64,000 bases of DNA. Origin: Pseudomonas ovata. GTDB lineage: Bacteria > Pseudomonadota > Gammaproteobacteria > Pseudomonadales > Pseudomonadaceae. Positions 55,336-63,881 of this stretch are shown here, one piece after another. The stretch lies in assembly GCF_003131185.1 (NCBI RefSeq), contig NZ_QFFU01000005.1, forward strand, positions 265,725-329,724, read 5' to 3'. The notes under the pieces are model-generated. The model did no database searches, was not told the origin of the DNA, and was given only the letters and a program-made list of their open reading frames with translations. The first letter of the stretch is position 1; every line of letters starts with the position of its first letter. The position numbers and the translations under genes were made by a program.

Positions 55336-57501
55336 ATGCGCACGCAGTTGTTGACTGCCCTGATTGCCGGCTCCACCTTCGCCACCGGCGCTTACGCCAG
55401 CGGCGATGATTCATGCTACCCACGCTGGTCAATGATCAAGGAGGACCTGTCGATCTGCAGCAGCCTGGCCTTTCTCAGCCCGGGCAACGACAGCCAGGTC
55501 AACCTGCGCCTGCTGCTGGCCGACAAGGGCGCGCTGGCACTCAAGCCGCAGCCGTTGAATGCCACCGACCTTGAGCAAGGCTATGGCCCGGTGCCCTTCC
55601 CTGCTTCGCGGCTCTACCCGGTCGCACCCGCCGCCGATCAAGCCGCCGTCGAGCGCTCCGATCCTCTGGTCGCTCCTTTGCAACGCCTGGGCCTGACCGT
55701 ACCGCAAAGCACCGCAGGCGCCGACCTGCTCAACGGTGAAGGCAGCCGCTGTCGCAGCAATGATCGCGACAGCGCCGCGGCATTCATCGGCCAGGTGCTG
55801 GACAGCACCGACACCTCGGACAGCGAGCGCAAGGCACTGGCCGACAGCCGCCTGCAAATGCTCGGCGCATGCAGCTGGACGCCTGAGCAACAAGTCAGCC
55901 TGATGCCGACACAGTTGTCATCGGCCAGCGCCCAGGCGTTCGCCACTTACCTGCGTGCGGCCAGCGATTTCTACAGTGGACGTTTTAACGAGGCCAGCCA
56001 GGGCTTTGCCAGCCTGGCCAACAGCCCCCAGCCCTGGCTGCAACAGACCGCCACCTACATGGGCGCGCGTACGGCACTCAATCATGTGCAGGAAACGGCC
56101 TTCAACGAATACAGCGAGCTTGACCTGGCGCGCGTGGACAAAACCCTGCTGCAACAGGCCGAACAGGGATTTGCCCACTACCTGAGCACCTGGCCCGACG
56201 GCGCCTATGCGGTGTCGGCCAAGGGGCTTTTGCGCCGTGTGCACTGGCTGGGCGGCAACGACCCTGCGCTGGCCGACGATTACGCCTGGCAACTGGCGCA
56301 AGCCGATGATCAACGGCGTAACCTGAGCCTGGATGAACTGGTCAACGAGGTCGATATCAAGCTGTTGATGCGCAGCACCGGCCCATTGCAGGACCCGATG
56401 CTGATGGCCGTCAGCGACCTGATGAAAATGCGCGAGCAGGCGACCCCGCCCTTGACCCTGGCCGACCTGCAGGCCCAGCGGGCGGTGTTTGCCGACCAGC
56501 CTGATTTGTACGAATACCTGCTGGCCGCCCATGCGCTGTATCGCCAGGACGACCCCGGGCAAGCCCTCAAGCACCTGCCGCCGGCCCCGACGCCGGGCGA
56601 ACGCCTGGATTACCTGGGCTTGAGCCGGCACATCCTGCGCGGCCTGGCACTGGAGGCGCGCCAGGACTGGAAAGGCGCGCAACAGACCTGGCTGGACCTG
56701 CTGCCCAAGGCGCAGGCGCCCTTGCAGCGCGAACAACTGGAACTGGCGCTGGCCATGAGCTTCGAGCGCGACGAACAACTGTCCCGCGTTTTCGCCAGTG
56801 ACTCACCGATCACGTCGCGCCAGGTACGCAATATCCTGCTCAGCCATGTCGCCGATGCCGACCTGCTGCGCCAGCAGGCCAGCCAGGGCCTGGATGCCAG
56901 CGAGCGTAATCTGGCACTGTTCGTGCTCCTGTATAAAGACCTGATGCGCGGTCGGTACAACGACTTCGCCGAAGACCTCAAACGCCTGCCCTCGCCCCTG
57001 CCCGATGAAAAGCTCGGTTACGGCCTGGGCTACGTCTATCAACCCGGCCCGTCGCTGGCACTGTTTCAGTGGCAAGGCGACAAGGCCGAGTCGGGCTACA
57101 CCTGCCCGGCCATCGTGCAAACGGCAGCGACATTGCAAACCGATGCGAAAAACCCGCAGGCGCTCAACTGCCTGGGTGAATTCATCCTGCGCAACCGCCT
57201 CGATGGCATGCCGCTGGACCAGCGTCGTGACGCCGACACACTGGGCGGCAGCGCACCGGGTTTCAGCGGACCGGTGTTCTCGCGACTCGACGGCTACCGC
57301 CTGGTGATCGCCAACCCCAAGGCCGCCGCCACTGACAAGGCCTATGCGCTGTTTCGCGCCATCAACTGCTACGGTCCGGCCGGCTACAACAGTTGCGGCG
57401 GCCAGGAGGTCGAGCCGGCCGTGCGCAAGGCCTGGTTCAAGCAACTGAAAAGCAGCTACGCCACCACGCAGTGGGGCAAGACCCTGCAGTACTACTGGTG
57501 A
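55336..57501 (+). CDS. Secreted helical-repeat protein (721 aa)
   Basis: A large exported protein without a family I can name. The signal peptide is MRTQLLTALIAGSTFATGAYA. The rest is almost all alpha-helical, with spacing like TPR/SEL1 units (YLRAASDFYSGRFNEASQGFASL; FVLLYKDLMRGRYNDFAEDL). A C-terminal domain with several Cys (YTCPAIVQTAATL, ALNCLGEFILRNRL, INCYGPAGYNSCGG) follows. A periplasmic or surface role is likely. Its stop overlaps the next gene's GTG by 4 bases, so the two are coupled. Confidence 0.8.
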   Translation: MRTQLLTALIAGSTFATGAYASGDDSCYPRWSMIKEDLSICSSLAFLSPGNDSQVNLRLLLADKGALALKPQPLNATDLEQGYGPVPFPASRLYPVAPAADQAAVERSDPLVAPLQRLGLTVPQSTAGADLLNGEGSRCRSNDRDSAAAFIGQVLDSTDTSDSERKALADSRLQMLGACSWTPEQQVSLMPTQLSSASAQAFATYLRAASDFYSGRFNEASQGFASLANSPQPWLQQTATYMGARTALNHVQETAFNEYSELDLARVDKTLLQQAEQGFAHYLSTWPDGAYAVSAKGLLRRVHWLGGNDPALADDYAWQLAQADDQRRNLSLDELVNEVDIKLLMRSTGPLQDPMLMAVSDLMKMREQATPPLTLADLQAQRAVFADQPDLYEYLLAAHALYRQDDPGQALKHLPPAPTPGERLDYLGLSRHILRGLALEARQDWKGAQQTWLDLLPKAQAPLQREQLELALAMSFERDEQLSRVFASDSPITSRQVRNILLSHVADADLLRQQASQGLDASERNLALFVLLYKDLMRGRYNDFAEDLKRLPSPLPDEKLGYGLGYVYQPGPSLALFQWQGDKAESGYTCPAIVQTAATLQTDAKNPQALNCLGEFILRNRLDGMPLDQRRDADTLGGSAPGFSGPVFSRLDGYRLVIANPKAAATDKAYALFRAINCYGPAGYNSCGGQEVEPAVRKAWFKQLKSSYATTQWGKTLQYYW

Positions 57502-58214
57502 TCGCCTACAAGGCCTGGCGCTGGCTGGCCCTGTTCGGCCTGCTGGGCACGCTGCCCGCGCAGGCCACCGTCGATGCCCGCGACTACGATGCCTTCTGGC
57601 TGTGGGGCGGCGTCGCCTCCCAGCCGGTGCTGGCTAAGGCGCGCACGCTGTATGTGCTGCAAGGGCAGATCAGCCAGTCGCGCCGCGATCCGCAGGTGCG
57701 CTTCGTCGCCCAGGGCCCAAGCGTGGCGCGCCTGCCGCAGGCGCAACTGTGGGTGGTGTACCGCGCCCATACCCTGCGCTGGCCGGACTCGGTGTACCGC
57801 CAGTTGCTCGGCCAGGTCGAACGCTGGCGCCAGGCCGGCAACCCGGTGATGGGCATCCAGATCGACTTCGACGCCCGCACCCGTTACCTGGACGAATACG
57901 TGGCCTTCCTGCGTGACCTGCGCCAGCGCCTGCCGGCTGATTACCGACTGAGCATCACCGGCCTGATGGACTGGAGCAGCAACGCCGACGCCAGCACCAT
58001 CGGCCAGCTCAAGGGCGTGATTGACGAGGTGGTGGTGCAAACCTACCAGGGCCGCCACAGCATTCCCGACTACGGCGCCTACCTGCCGCGCCTGAGCCGA
58101 CTGGGCCTGCCCTTCAAGGTCGGCCTGATCCAGGGCGGCCAATGGCAAGCCCCGGATTACCTGCAAGACAGCCCGGGGTTCGCGGGCTATGTGGTGTTCC
58201 TGCAGAACCGCTGA
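57498..58214 (+). CDS. DUF3142 protein, coupled to the preceding gene
   Basis: A 238-residue exported protein with a signal or anchor segment (WRWLALFGLLGTLPAQA). The rest resembles a TIM-barrel glycosidase-like fold: VMGIQIDFDARTRYL, RLPADYRLSITGLMDW, EVVVQTYQGRHS and VGLIQGGQWQAPDY are typical DUF3142 segments. GTG 57498 overlaps the upstream TGA (GTGA). The two proteins probably act together at the cell envelope; their role is unknown. Confidence 0.82.
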   Translation: MIAYKAWRWLALFGLLGTLPAQATVDARDYDAFWLWGGVASQPVLAKARTLYVLQGQISQSRRDPQVRFVAQGPSVARLPQAQLWVVYRAHTLRWPDSVYRQLLGQVERWRQAGNPVMGIQIDFDARTRYLDEYVAFLRDLRQRLPADYRLSITGLMDWSSNADASTIGQLKGVIDEVVVQTYQGRHSIPDYGAYLPRLSRLGLPFKVGLIQGGQWQAPDYLQDSPGFAGYVVFLQNR

Positions 58215-58333
58215 TCAGCGAAAACCGGTTTTCTGCTTAAGCACATGAAAAATCTGAAAAAAAGATTTGCATTGGCAAGGACCTTCGACTAAATTAGCGC
58301 GCCTCGGCAGACACAACATGTGACGCGAGATAC

Positions 58334-58423
58334 GGTGAGATGTCCGAGTGGTTTAAGGAGCACGCCTGGAAAGTGTGTATACGAGAAATCGTATCGAGGG
58401 TTCGAATCCCTCTTTCACCGCCA
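58334..58423 (+). tRNA. tRNA-Ser (anticodon GGA)
   Basis: A 90-base tRNA. The acceptor stem is GGTGAGA / TTTCACC, followed by G-CCA encoded in the gene. The anticodon loop CTGGAAA gives GGA, a long variable arm (ACGAGAAATCGT) is present as in all tRNA-Ser, and the T-arm is GAGGGTTCGAATCCCTC. Its 3' end is the presumed attachment site of the element that follows. Confidence 0.97.
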
Positions 58424-58436
58424 TATTGAAGAAACG

Positions 58437-58475
58437 CGAAGCCCCTGATTTCATTGAAGAAAATCAGGGGCTTCG
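58437..58475 (+). terminator. Terminator after tRNA-Ser
   Basis: A 15-bp stem (CGAAGCCCCTGATTT and complement), followed by TGGTTTTCG, starts 14 bases after the tRNA. Confidence 0.8.
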
Positions 58476-58538
58476 TGGTTTTCGTCGTCTGAAAAATGGC
58501 CCATGGGACGCTCCATGGGAACATTTTGGGAATTAGCA

Positions 58539-59702
58539 CTACATCTGCAGGGCGTGCTCCAGCATGCTGATCACATCCGGGCCGTCCTCGTTGATCCAGG
58601 TGCCATAGTGCTTGCGGATCATGTTGCTGCTGGTGTGACCCATCTGCTCAGCGATCCAGTCGATCGAAACCACCCCGCTGCTGAGCAACTGGCTGGCATA
58701 GGTGTGCCGGCACTGGCCAGGCCCGCGATACCTCACGCCGGCATACTCCAGGTGCGTCTTGAAGAACCGATCGCGGATGCTGAAGTCATTGACGTGCGGC
58801 TCGCCCGTGGTGGTATTGAGGAACACAAAGTGCAACTTGTGTTGCCGAACAGTCCGGTTGTCACGCTACACCACGTCGACCGTATGCGGCTTTGATCTGG
58901 CCGATAAGACCTTGAGCTTGCGCAGCGCATCGAGCGCCGGTCGCAACAGTTGCACCTTGCGCGTCGAGCGCCGGGTTTTCGTCACTCGATACGCACCGTG
59001 AACCTTTGATCGCTGGAATGTCACAGTCCCTGTCTGCAGGTCGACGTCTTCCCACGCCAGGGCCAGCGCCTCGGATACACGCGGCCCGGCCCAGATCATG
59101 AACTGCATCATCAGCAGCTCGTAAGTCCGGCTGGTGGGCGTGCTCAGAATCTGCGCGATCTCCGCCTTGGTGAATGGGTCCGGCTGCGCCGGATCGGGCA
59201 AACGCACATGCAAACCTTCGGTCGGATCGTGCGCCACCCTCTTACGCATGCGGTACAGCCTGAACACCTGTCGAACATTGCTGATGATGTCGCGGATGGT
59301 CTTGTTGCCGAGGCGTGCCGACAGCGTGCCCTGTATCCACTCCTGCAGATCCAGGTGATCGATTCTGTCGATCTGCACCTTCTCCCACTTGGGCCTGACG
59401 TGAACCTCTGCCTTGTTGGAGTAACCGCGATAGGTGGTGGCCGCGACATTGTTCTTCTGGATGCTCAACCACAGGTCCAGGTAATGACCAAAGGTGTTAT
59501 CGGTCAGCCTGGCTGAGTTGGGAAAATGACGGGAATATTCAAAGGTGCCGGCCTGGATCTCGTACTCGATGATGTCGACCAGTCGCTTGGCCTGAGCCCG
59601 GCTGGCCTCGGTGTTACCACCCGGAACAGGCTCACGACACAGATCCCCGTTGTAGCGAAAATAGATGCGGACCGAATTGCCCCTGGCTTCGACTCCGTTC
59701 AT
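58539..59702 (-). pseudogene. Tyrosine integrase with one in-frame amber stop
   Basis: One frame of 388 codons codes for a complete phage-type tyrosine recombinase but is cut by TAG at 58864-58866. The first part (278 residues) has the core-binding domain and catalytic Arg in WAGPRVSEALALAWEDVD. The second part holds CRHTYASQLLSSGVVSIDWIAEQMGHTSS and the nucleophile Tyr in RKHYGTW. The two parts join without any frameshift (…TVDVV-stop-RDNRTVRQ…), so one CAG-to-TAG change would explain it. It lies next to tRNA-Ser, as integrases do. Unless the stop is suppressed, the enzyme is inactive and the element stranded. Confidence 0.88.
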
Positions 59703-59745
59703 GGTGTGCCCTTATGCTTAAGCGTGTAGCAATAGTCTGACGCTA

Positions 59746-59773
59746 TAAAAAAGAAAGGCCCGTTTCCGGGCCT
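59746..59773 (-). terminator. Rho-independent terminator of the small-gene unit
   Basis: On the minus strand, AGGCCCG-GAAA-CGGGCCT is followed by TTCTTTTTT. It ends the unit made of the two small element genes before the integrase gene. Confidence 0.85.
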
Positions 59774-59806
59774 AGTGTGCTGCAGGTCATCTTCTACTGG
59801 ACGTGA

Positions 59807-59956
59807 TCACTGCTTTTGCTGGGCTCTAAGCTGGGCACTTTGTTGCTGCCGACGCTTGCTGCATTGAGCATGATTACCCTGCACCCGCCATCGGCCGCAC
59901 TGGTCGCAGACGCTGGGCAGGTCAATGTTCCACGGAAAACTTTTGGTCTTATTCAT
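59807..59956 (-). CDS. Small Cys-rich protein (49 aa), zinc-ribbon-like
   Basis: Starts MNKTKSFPWNIDLPSVCDQC and includes CDQCGRWRVQGNHAQCSKRR, a CxxC plus a third Cys and a His that could form a small zinc site; a Gln-rich tail ends it. The ATG overlaps the stop of the upstream 80-aa gene (ATGA) and has GAGG 5 bases before it; a terminator follows. These points support a real gene despite its size. Function unknown; small phage or satellite regulators often look like this. Confidence 0.65.
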   Translation of the reverse strand: MNKTKSFPWNIDLPSVCDQCGRWRVQGNHAQCSKRRQQQSAQLRAQQKQ

Positions 59957-60195
59957 GCAGTCCTCAGATGTTGGCCAGTACGCGCCATAGCCTTGTATAC
60001 AATGGCCGCCTCCACTTCGCTGATGTCCCCCATCCGATAAGCCAAGCTGGCCAGGCTCTCAAGCCGGGTTCGGGCATCGGGCGTCTTGTGCACCTGATAG
60101 CCAATCAAGGCCGCGCCGATCATGGCGGTGGCCAACAGCTTTCGGGACGATGTGGTAGCCTTCGTCTCGCTGCCGCTTTGGTGTTGTGCGTCCAT
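59953..60195 (-). CDS. Small predicted membrane protein of the integrated element (80 aa)
   Basis: Polar N-terminus, one hydrophobic segment (LLATAMIGAALIGYQV), then a helical C-terminus (LESLASLAYRMGDISEVEAAIVYKAMAR). The start has AGGAG 8 bases upstream. Coupled by a 4-base overlap to the 49-aa gene. Not recognised. Confidence 0.65.
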   Translation of the reverse strand: MDAQHQSGSETKATTSSRKLLATAMIGAALIGYQVHKTPDARTRLESLASLAYRMGDISEVEAAIVYKAMARTGQHLRTA

Positions 60196-60286
60196 AGCGT
60201 TACTCCTGGTGGTGGTTGGTGCAGGGGAGTTGCAGCTCCTCTGCGCCTTTCTTTATGCCGGCACTGCCGGCGTCAGCAAATGGCGA

Positions 60287-61750
60287 TCAGTCCCCGGCTT
60301 TGAAGATCCAGCACTTAACCGTCGGGCACCGTCCTACCAATGAATTACGCATGGCCTGCGCCGAGCGCACAGCACTGTCCACCGCCTTGTAATCAAGGTA
60401 TTTGCGACTGCGAGACTCTTTCAGAAGGCTTTTCAGGGTGGTGACATCTGCCAGTTTCTGACGGTGCTCGGCAGCCCGCTCAGCAAACTCGTTGAGGTTG
60501 ATGGCGATGACATCCGGGTTCTTGCTGTGGTTGACCAACGGGTCGTCGTAGATCGATTCCAGGTACTCATAGACCTGCCAGAACTCCGCAACAGTTTGAT
60601 GATCGGCGCTGGTGACGCTCTGCCGCTCCAAGGCCATTTCAATAATCTGCCGCTGGGTCGCCTCGACTTGGTACGGCTCCAGCTTCACCACCAGTTGGAT
60701 GCTGTCGAGCAGGCTCAACAGTTGGGCGTGGTTCTTGATGATCCGCTCCACCCTGATCGAGCCACGCAAAGCGTTGCCACACTGCTTGCAACCACTCTCG
60801 GCCGGCAGCTCAGTACTGCAGGCGTAGCAGTGCGTGTTCAGGCGACGCAGCGTAGTCTCATGGCCTGGCATGCTTTGGCCAAACATGTCCATCACCACAG
60901 ATTCTTTACGCAGCGCTTGCAACAGGAAGTGACTCAAGGTTGTACCGTCCAAAGCATTCAGGCGATCAGCTGCAGCGCGGCTCTCCGGCGTAACAGTCGG
61001 GCGGACAAAGTGCAGCTTGGCGATACGGGTCATGATGGCTTCGTCGGAAACCACTGCTGCGTTCTGGCTGATGGCGATGGTCCCGCGAAACGGCGGCTCA
61101 TAGGTTTCGTTACCAGCGGTTTTCATGCCCTTGGTGGCCAGCGTGCCGCCGCCAAAGAAGTCCTTGAGTTCGTTCCAATCGAAGGCTTTGACATAGTGCT
61201 TATCTTCTTCCTTCCGATCGGCTTCCAGGAACACCACCGGCATACCTGACACCTGGCCCATAAGACGGGACCGCCCCGCCTTCGTGGACTTCATCGGGTC
61301 GAAGCCCTCATACCCTTCCCTTCCCAACAGTTTCCACAACAGGTTGAGCAACGTGGTCTTGCCGGCACCGGCTTGGCCGGTGAGTTCCAGAAACGGATAC
61401 GACTGGAACCTGGCGCGGATCTGCTCACAGAACAACGATCCGAAGAAGAACAGCAAGGCGGCAATCCCTTGGCTGCCAAAGCAGATCCACAACAGGCGCA
61501 GCCATTCTTCGTTGTACCGCTTGCCGTCGCGCTCCAGCTTGACCTGAACACCCTTCTGCAGCGTCTTCAAACGCAGCTTGCCGAACTCAAAATAGTCCTC
61601 GTTGTTGATGGGATAGACGTTGCCATCCTTGATAAAGGCCTCGCCGGCGAAGTAGTAGGTCAGGCCGACCTGCCGGCTTTTCAGAATGTTGCGGATCCGG
61701 GCGGTCAGCGGGTTCAGCTTCGCCTGGTACAGCTCCTTCTGGTACTGAAT
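60287..61750 (-). pseudogene. Phage/satellite primase-helicase, 5'-truncated
   Basis: The open frame runs back without a stop to the junction near 61750, giving about 485 residues of a protein whose N-terminus is lost. An intact ATPase part is present: Walker A LTGQAGAGKTTLLN, Walker B-like MPVVFLEADRK and IAISQNAAVVSDEAIMTRI, followed by a four-Cys zinc finger (CYACSTELPAESGCKQC). This is the C-terminal helicase of prophage or satellite replication proteins. The upstream toprim/primase half is missing. Beyond the break, an unrelated capsid fragment reads on the opposite strand. A shorter internal product from ATG 61570 is possible. Confidence 0.78.
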
Positions 61751-61752
61751 CT

Positions 61753-61980
61753 GATGTCAGCCTGTCCTACGCGAAGATTGACGCCTGGGCCAAGTTTCTG
61801 GATTTCCATGCGAAGTACTCGGCCGCTGTCCAGAAGCAAATCGCTCTGGACCGCATCATGGTCGGTTTCCATGGTCTGAACGCGGCCGTGCAGACCAACA
61901 AAGTCACGTACCCGATGCTGCAGGATGTCAACAAAGGCTGGCTGCAGCAGCTGCGTGAGAAGGCCCCTGAACAGGTAATC
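61753..61980 (+). pseudogene. P2-type phage major capsid protein fragment
   Basis: About 76 residues (DVSLSYAKIDAWAKFLDFHA, QIALDRIMVGFHGLNAAV, VTYPMLQDVNKGWLQQLRE) match the middle of the P2 gpN capsid family. Both ends are missing. It starts at the break with the primase gene and runs in frame into the IS66 transposase tail at about 61980. Confidence 0.75.
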
Positions 61981-62145
61981 ACCGCCAGCGCACAGATCTA
62001 TAGCTTGGTCGAGACCGCCAAGATCAACGGCCAGGAGCCCTATACGTGGCTGCGCCACGTACTGGAGCGGCTGCCGCATGCCTCTTCGGTAGCAGACTAC
62101 GAAGCGCTGCTGCCGTGGAACTGCTCGCCAGAGATGCCACGGTAA
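61981..62145 (+). mobile_element. IS66-family transposase C-terminal remnant
   Basis: The last 54 residues or so of a TnpC transposase (IYSLVETAKINGQEPYTWLR, HASSVADYEALLPWN) are fused in frame to the capsid fragment. All upstream IS66 parts are absent, so an insertion followed by deletion is the simplest history. The stop is at 62143-62145. Confidence 0.75.
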
Positions 62146-62161
62146 ACCTGATCACTGCTTT

Positions 62162-62749
62162 GCGGTAGGTGGGGATCATGGATCGGATACGTTCGACTGG
62201 CGCAATCAAAAGATCAAACACCTGTCGCAGTTGCCGCCTAACAACGGCACGCAACACAGTGGTTTTTTCGAGACCGAGTTTGTACAGCGATCGGACGGCA
62301 GCGTGCTGGCCTTGCTGCGCTGGACAGGTGAGTCCTCGCAGATCCTGTACTCGGTCAGCACCGACCTGATGAAGAGCTGGACCGCCTGGCAGGACTACAA
62401 CACCTGCGCCCCGAGTTCATCGTCTCGCATGTGGCTGGGCCGCACGCCCTCGGGCCGCCTGCTGTTCTGCTGGAACAACGACCTGATCCGCCGGACCTTG
62501 ACCGTGGGGCTGTCGGACGACGACGGCGCCACCTATCCCTACCGGGTCGTACTTGAGCCCAGTTCCACCGGCCAGGTCTCTTACCCGATTGTCGAGTTTG
62601 GCGATAACGGCGAAATCTTCGTTATTTACGATAACGAACGAACAGCGGGCAAACGGCAGATCCGCATTGCCAAAGTAATGGAAAAAGAAATCGTCGCGGG
62701 AACCAGTGTTCCTGTTGTGAAAATTGTCAGCAACCCGGCTACCCCTTAA
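62162..62749 (+). pseudogene. Sialidase-like (BNR-fold) protein, 5'-truncated
   Basis: The frame is open from the IS66 remnant onward (VGGDHGSDTFDWRNQ…) with no proper start; TTG 62231 is the first conventional start and is internal. Segments RSDGSVLALLRWTGESSQILYSVSTDL, LGRTPSGRLLFCWNN and LTVGLSDDDGATYPYRVVLE resemble sialidase-superfamily propellers with Asp-box-like SDDDGATYPY. Probably the C-terminal part of a phage tail or tailspike protein acting on surface glycans. It lies 8 bases before the next gene. Confidence 0.6.
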
Positions 62750-62757
62750 GGAATATC

Positions 62758-63459
62758 ATGCGCGTATCTGCATTCGATCATAAAGTTCTTTCGTTCTTCC
62801 CACACGCCTACAAAGTTCGTAAGGCCATTGAAGGACTTTCGACCACCAAGCCAAATACATTTGCTTCGGGGCCGTCTACAACTACCGTTGCCGACAAGTT
62901 CTATGGCTCTGTGAACTTGCCCGATGGCAAGGTGCTGTTTATCCCGTACAGCAAAGGCAACATCGGTCTGTACGATCCGGTGCGCATGACCTATTCGGAC
63001 GGTCCTGCGGTGCCTGTCGGATCGGCCCGTTTCCGTGGCGGGTGCCTGCACCCGGAAACCGGCCTGGTGGTGATGGCTCCGACCCTGTCGCCGAACATCG
63101 GCCTGTACGATATCCGCACTGGCGAGTTTCGCCTGGGCCCCAACCTGGGCACCGGCAGCATCGGCTACTTCGGCGCCGTCGTTTCCAGCGTCACGGGCAA
63201 GGTGATCCTGGTGCCTGGCACCTCGGCCAACATCGGTATCTATGACCCGGTGACCAACGAGTTCACCTTGGGCCCGGCTCACGGACTGACCGGCAGCCCG
63301 TACTTCAGCGGTGCTGAAGAGTTGCCCGATGGCCGGATCCTGCTGATCCCGTACAGCTCCACGATGTTCAAGATCTACGACCCGGTGGCGAACACGCTGA
63401 GCAACGGCCCGACCGGTCGTAAGCGCTCCATGAACCCCACATTCAAAGCCGCTGATTGA
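62758..63459 (+). CDS. Beta-propeller-like repeat protein, probable phage tail component
   Basis: A 233-residue protein with four repeats of about 44 residues of the type LPDGKVLFIPYSKGNIGLYD plus a closing GP: FYGSVNLPDGK…YDPVRMTYSDGP, FRGGCLHPETG…YDIRTGEFRLGP, YFGAVVSSVTG…YDPVTNEFTLGP and YFSGAEELPDG…YDPVANTLSNGP. This is kelch/BNR-like blade spacing. The N-terminal 45 residues are distinct. AAGGA precedes ATG 62758. It follows the sialidase-like remnant and may be part of the same tail module. No catalytic residues were identified. Confidence 0.7.
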   Translation: MRVSAFDHKVLSFFPHAYKVRKAIEGLSTTKPNTFASGPSTTTVADKFYGSVNLPDGKVLFIPYSKGNIGLYDPVRMTYSDGPAVPVGSARFRGGCLHPETGLVVMAPTLSPNIGLYDIRTGEFRLGPNLGTGSIGYFGAVVSSVTGKVILVPGTSANIGIYDPVTNEFTLGPAHGLTGSPYFSGAEELPDGRILLIPYSSTMFKIYDPVANTLSNGPTGRKRSMNPTFKAAD

Positions 63460-63503
63460 TCCCGGATGCTGTGCTCCCGATTTCTTTCTGGAGCCCGCCA
63501 ACC

Positions 63504-63863
63504 ATGATGCGTCCTGATGCAAAAGTCGAAAAAGTGTATCTGTACCCCAAGCCCGTCGACTTCCGAAAATCCATCGACGGTCTGGCAGCCTTGGTCGAGT
63601 TGGACATCAAGGTTGCGGTGTTCGACCCCGTGCTATTCGTCTTCCTTAATAAGCCACGCAACCGCGTGAAGATCTTGTACTGGGAGCGCAACGGCTTCTG
63701 CCTTTGGCTCAAGCGCCTGGAGTCTGAGCGTTTCAAAACATCGCCCGATGTGACCGACGAAGCAATTGTCCTGACTGTCCAGGAGCTCAATTGGATGCTC
63801 GACGGCTTTGACCTTTGGCGTAACCGTCCCCATCAGGTTTTGACGCCGCGATTCGTGGCCTGA
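63504..63863 (+). CDS. tnpB: IS66-family accessory protein TnpB
   Basis: A 119-residue protein from ATG 63504 (MMRPDAKVEKVYLYPKPVDF). Family features are PVDFRKSIDGLAALVELDI, VFLNKPRNRVKILYWERNGF and CLWLKRLESERF. It is needed for IS66 transposition together with TnpA and TnpC. The longer frame from 63456 is not needed. Confidence 0.93.
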   Translation: MMRPDAKVEKVYLYPKPVDFRKSIDGLAALVELDIKVAVFDPVLFVFLNKPRNRVKILYWERNGFCLWLKRLESERFKTSPDVTDEAIVLTVQELNWMLDGFDLWRNRPHQVLTPRFVA

Positions 63864-63881
63864 TTCGGTATAATCCAGGGA

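Noticed and set aside
58334..58423. Second copy of the tRNA-Ser 3' end (far att site) within the window
   Set aside because: No repeat of the T-arm/acceptor sequence was seen before 64000; it must lie beyond or be lost.
59804..62163. TGATCACTGCTTT present at both 59804 and 62150, considered as an att or IS repeat
   Set aside because: Only 13 bases, one copy inside a coding region, and not at element ends.
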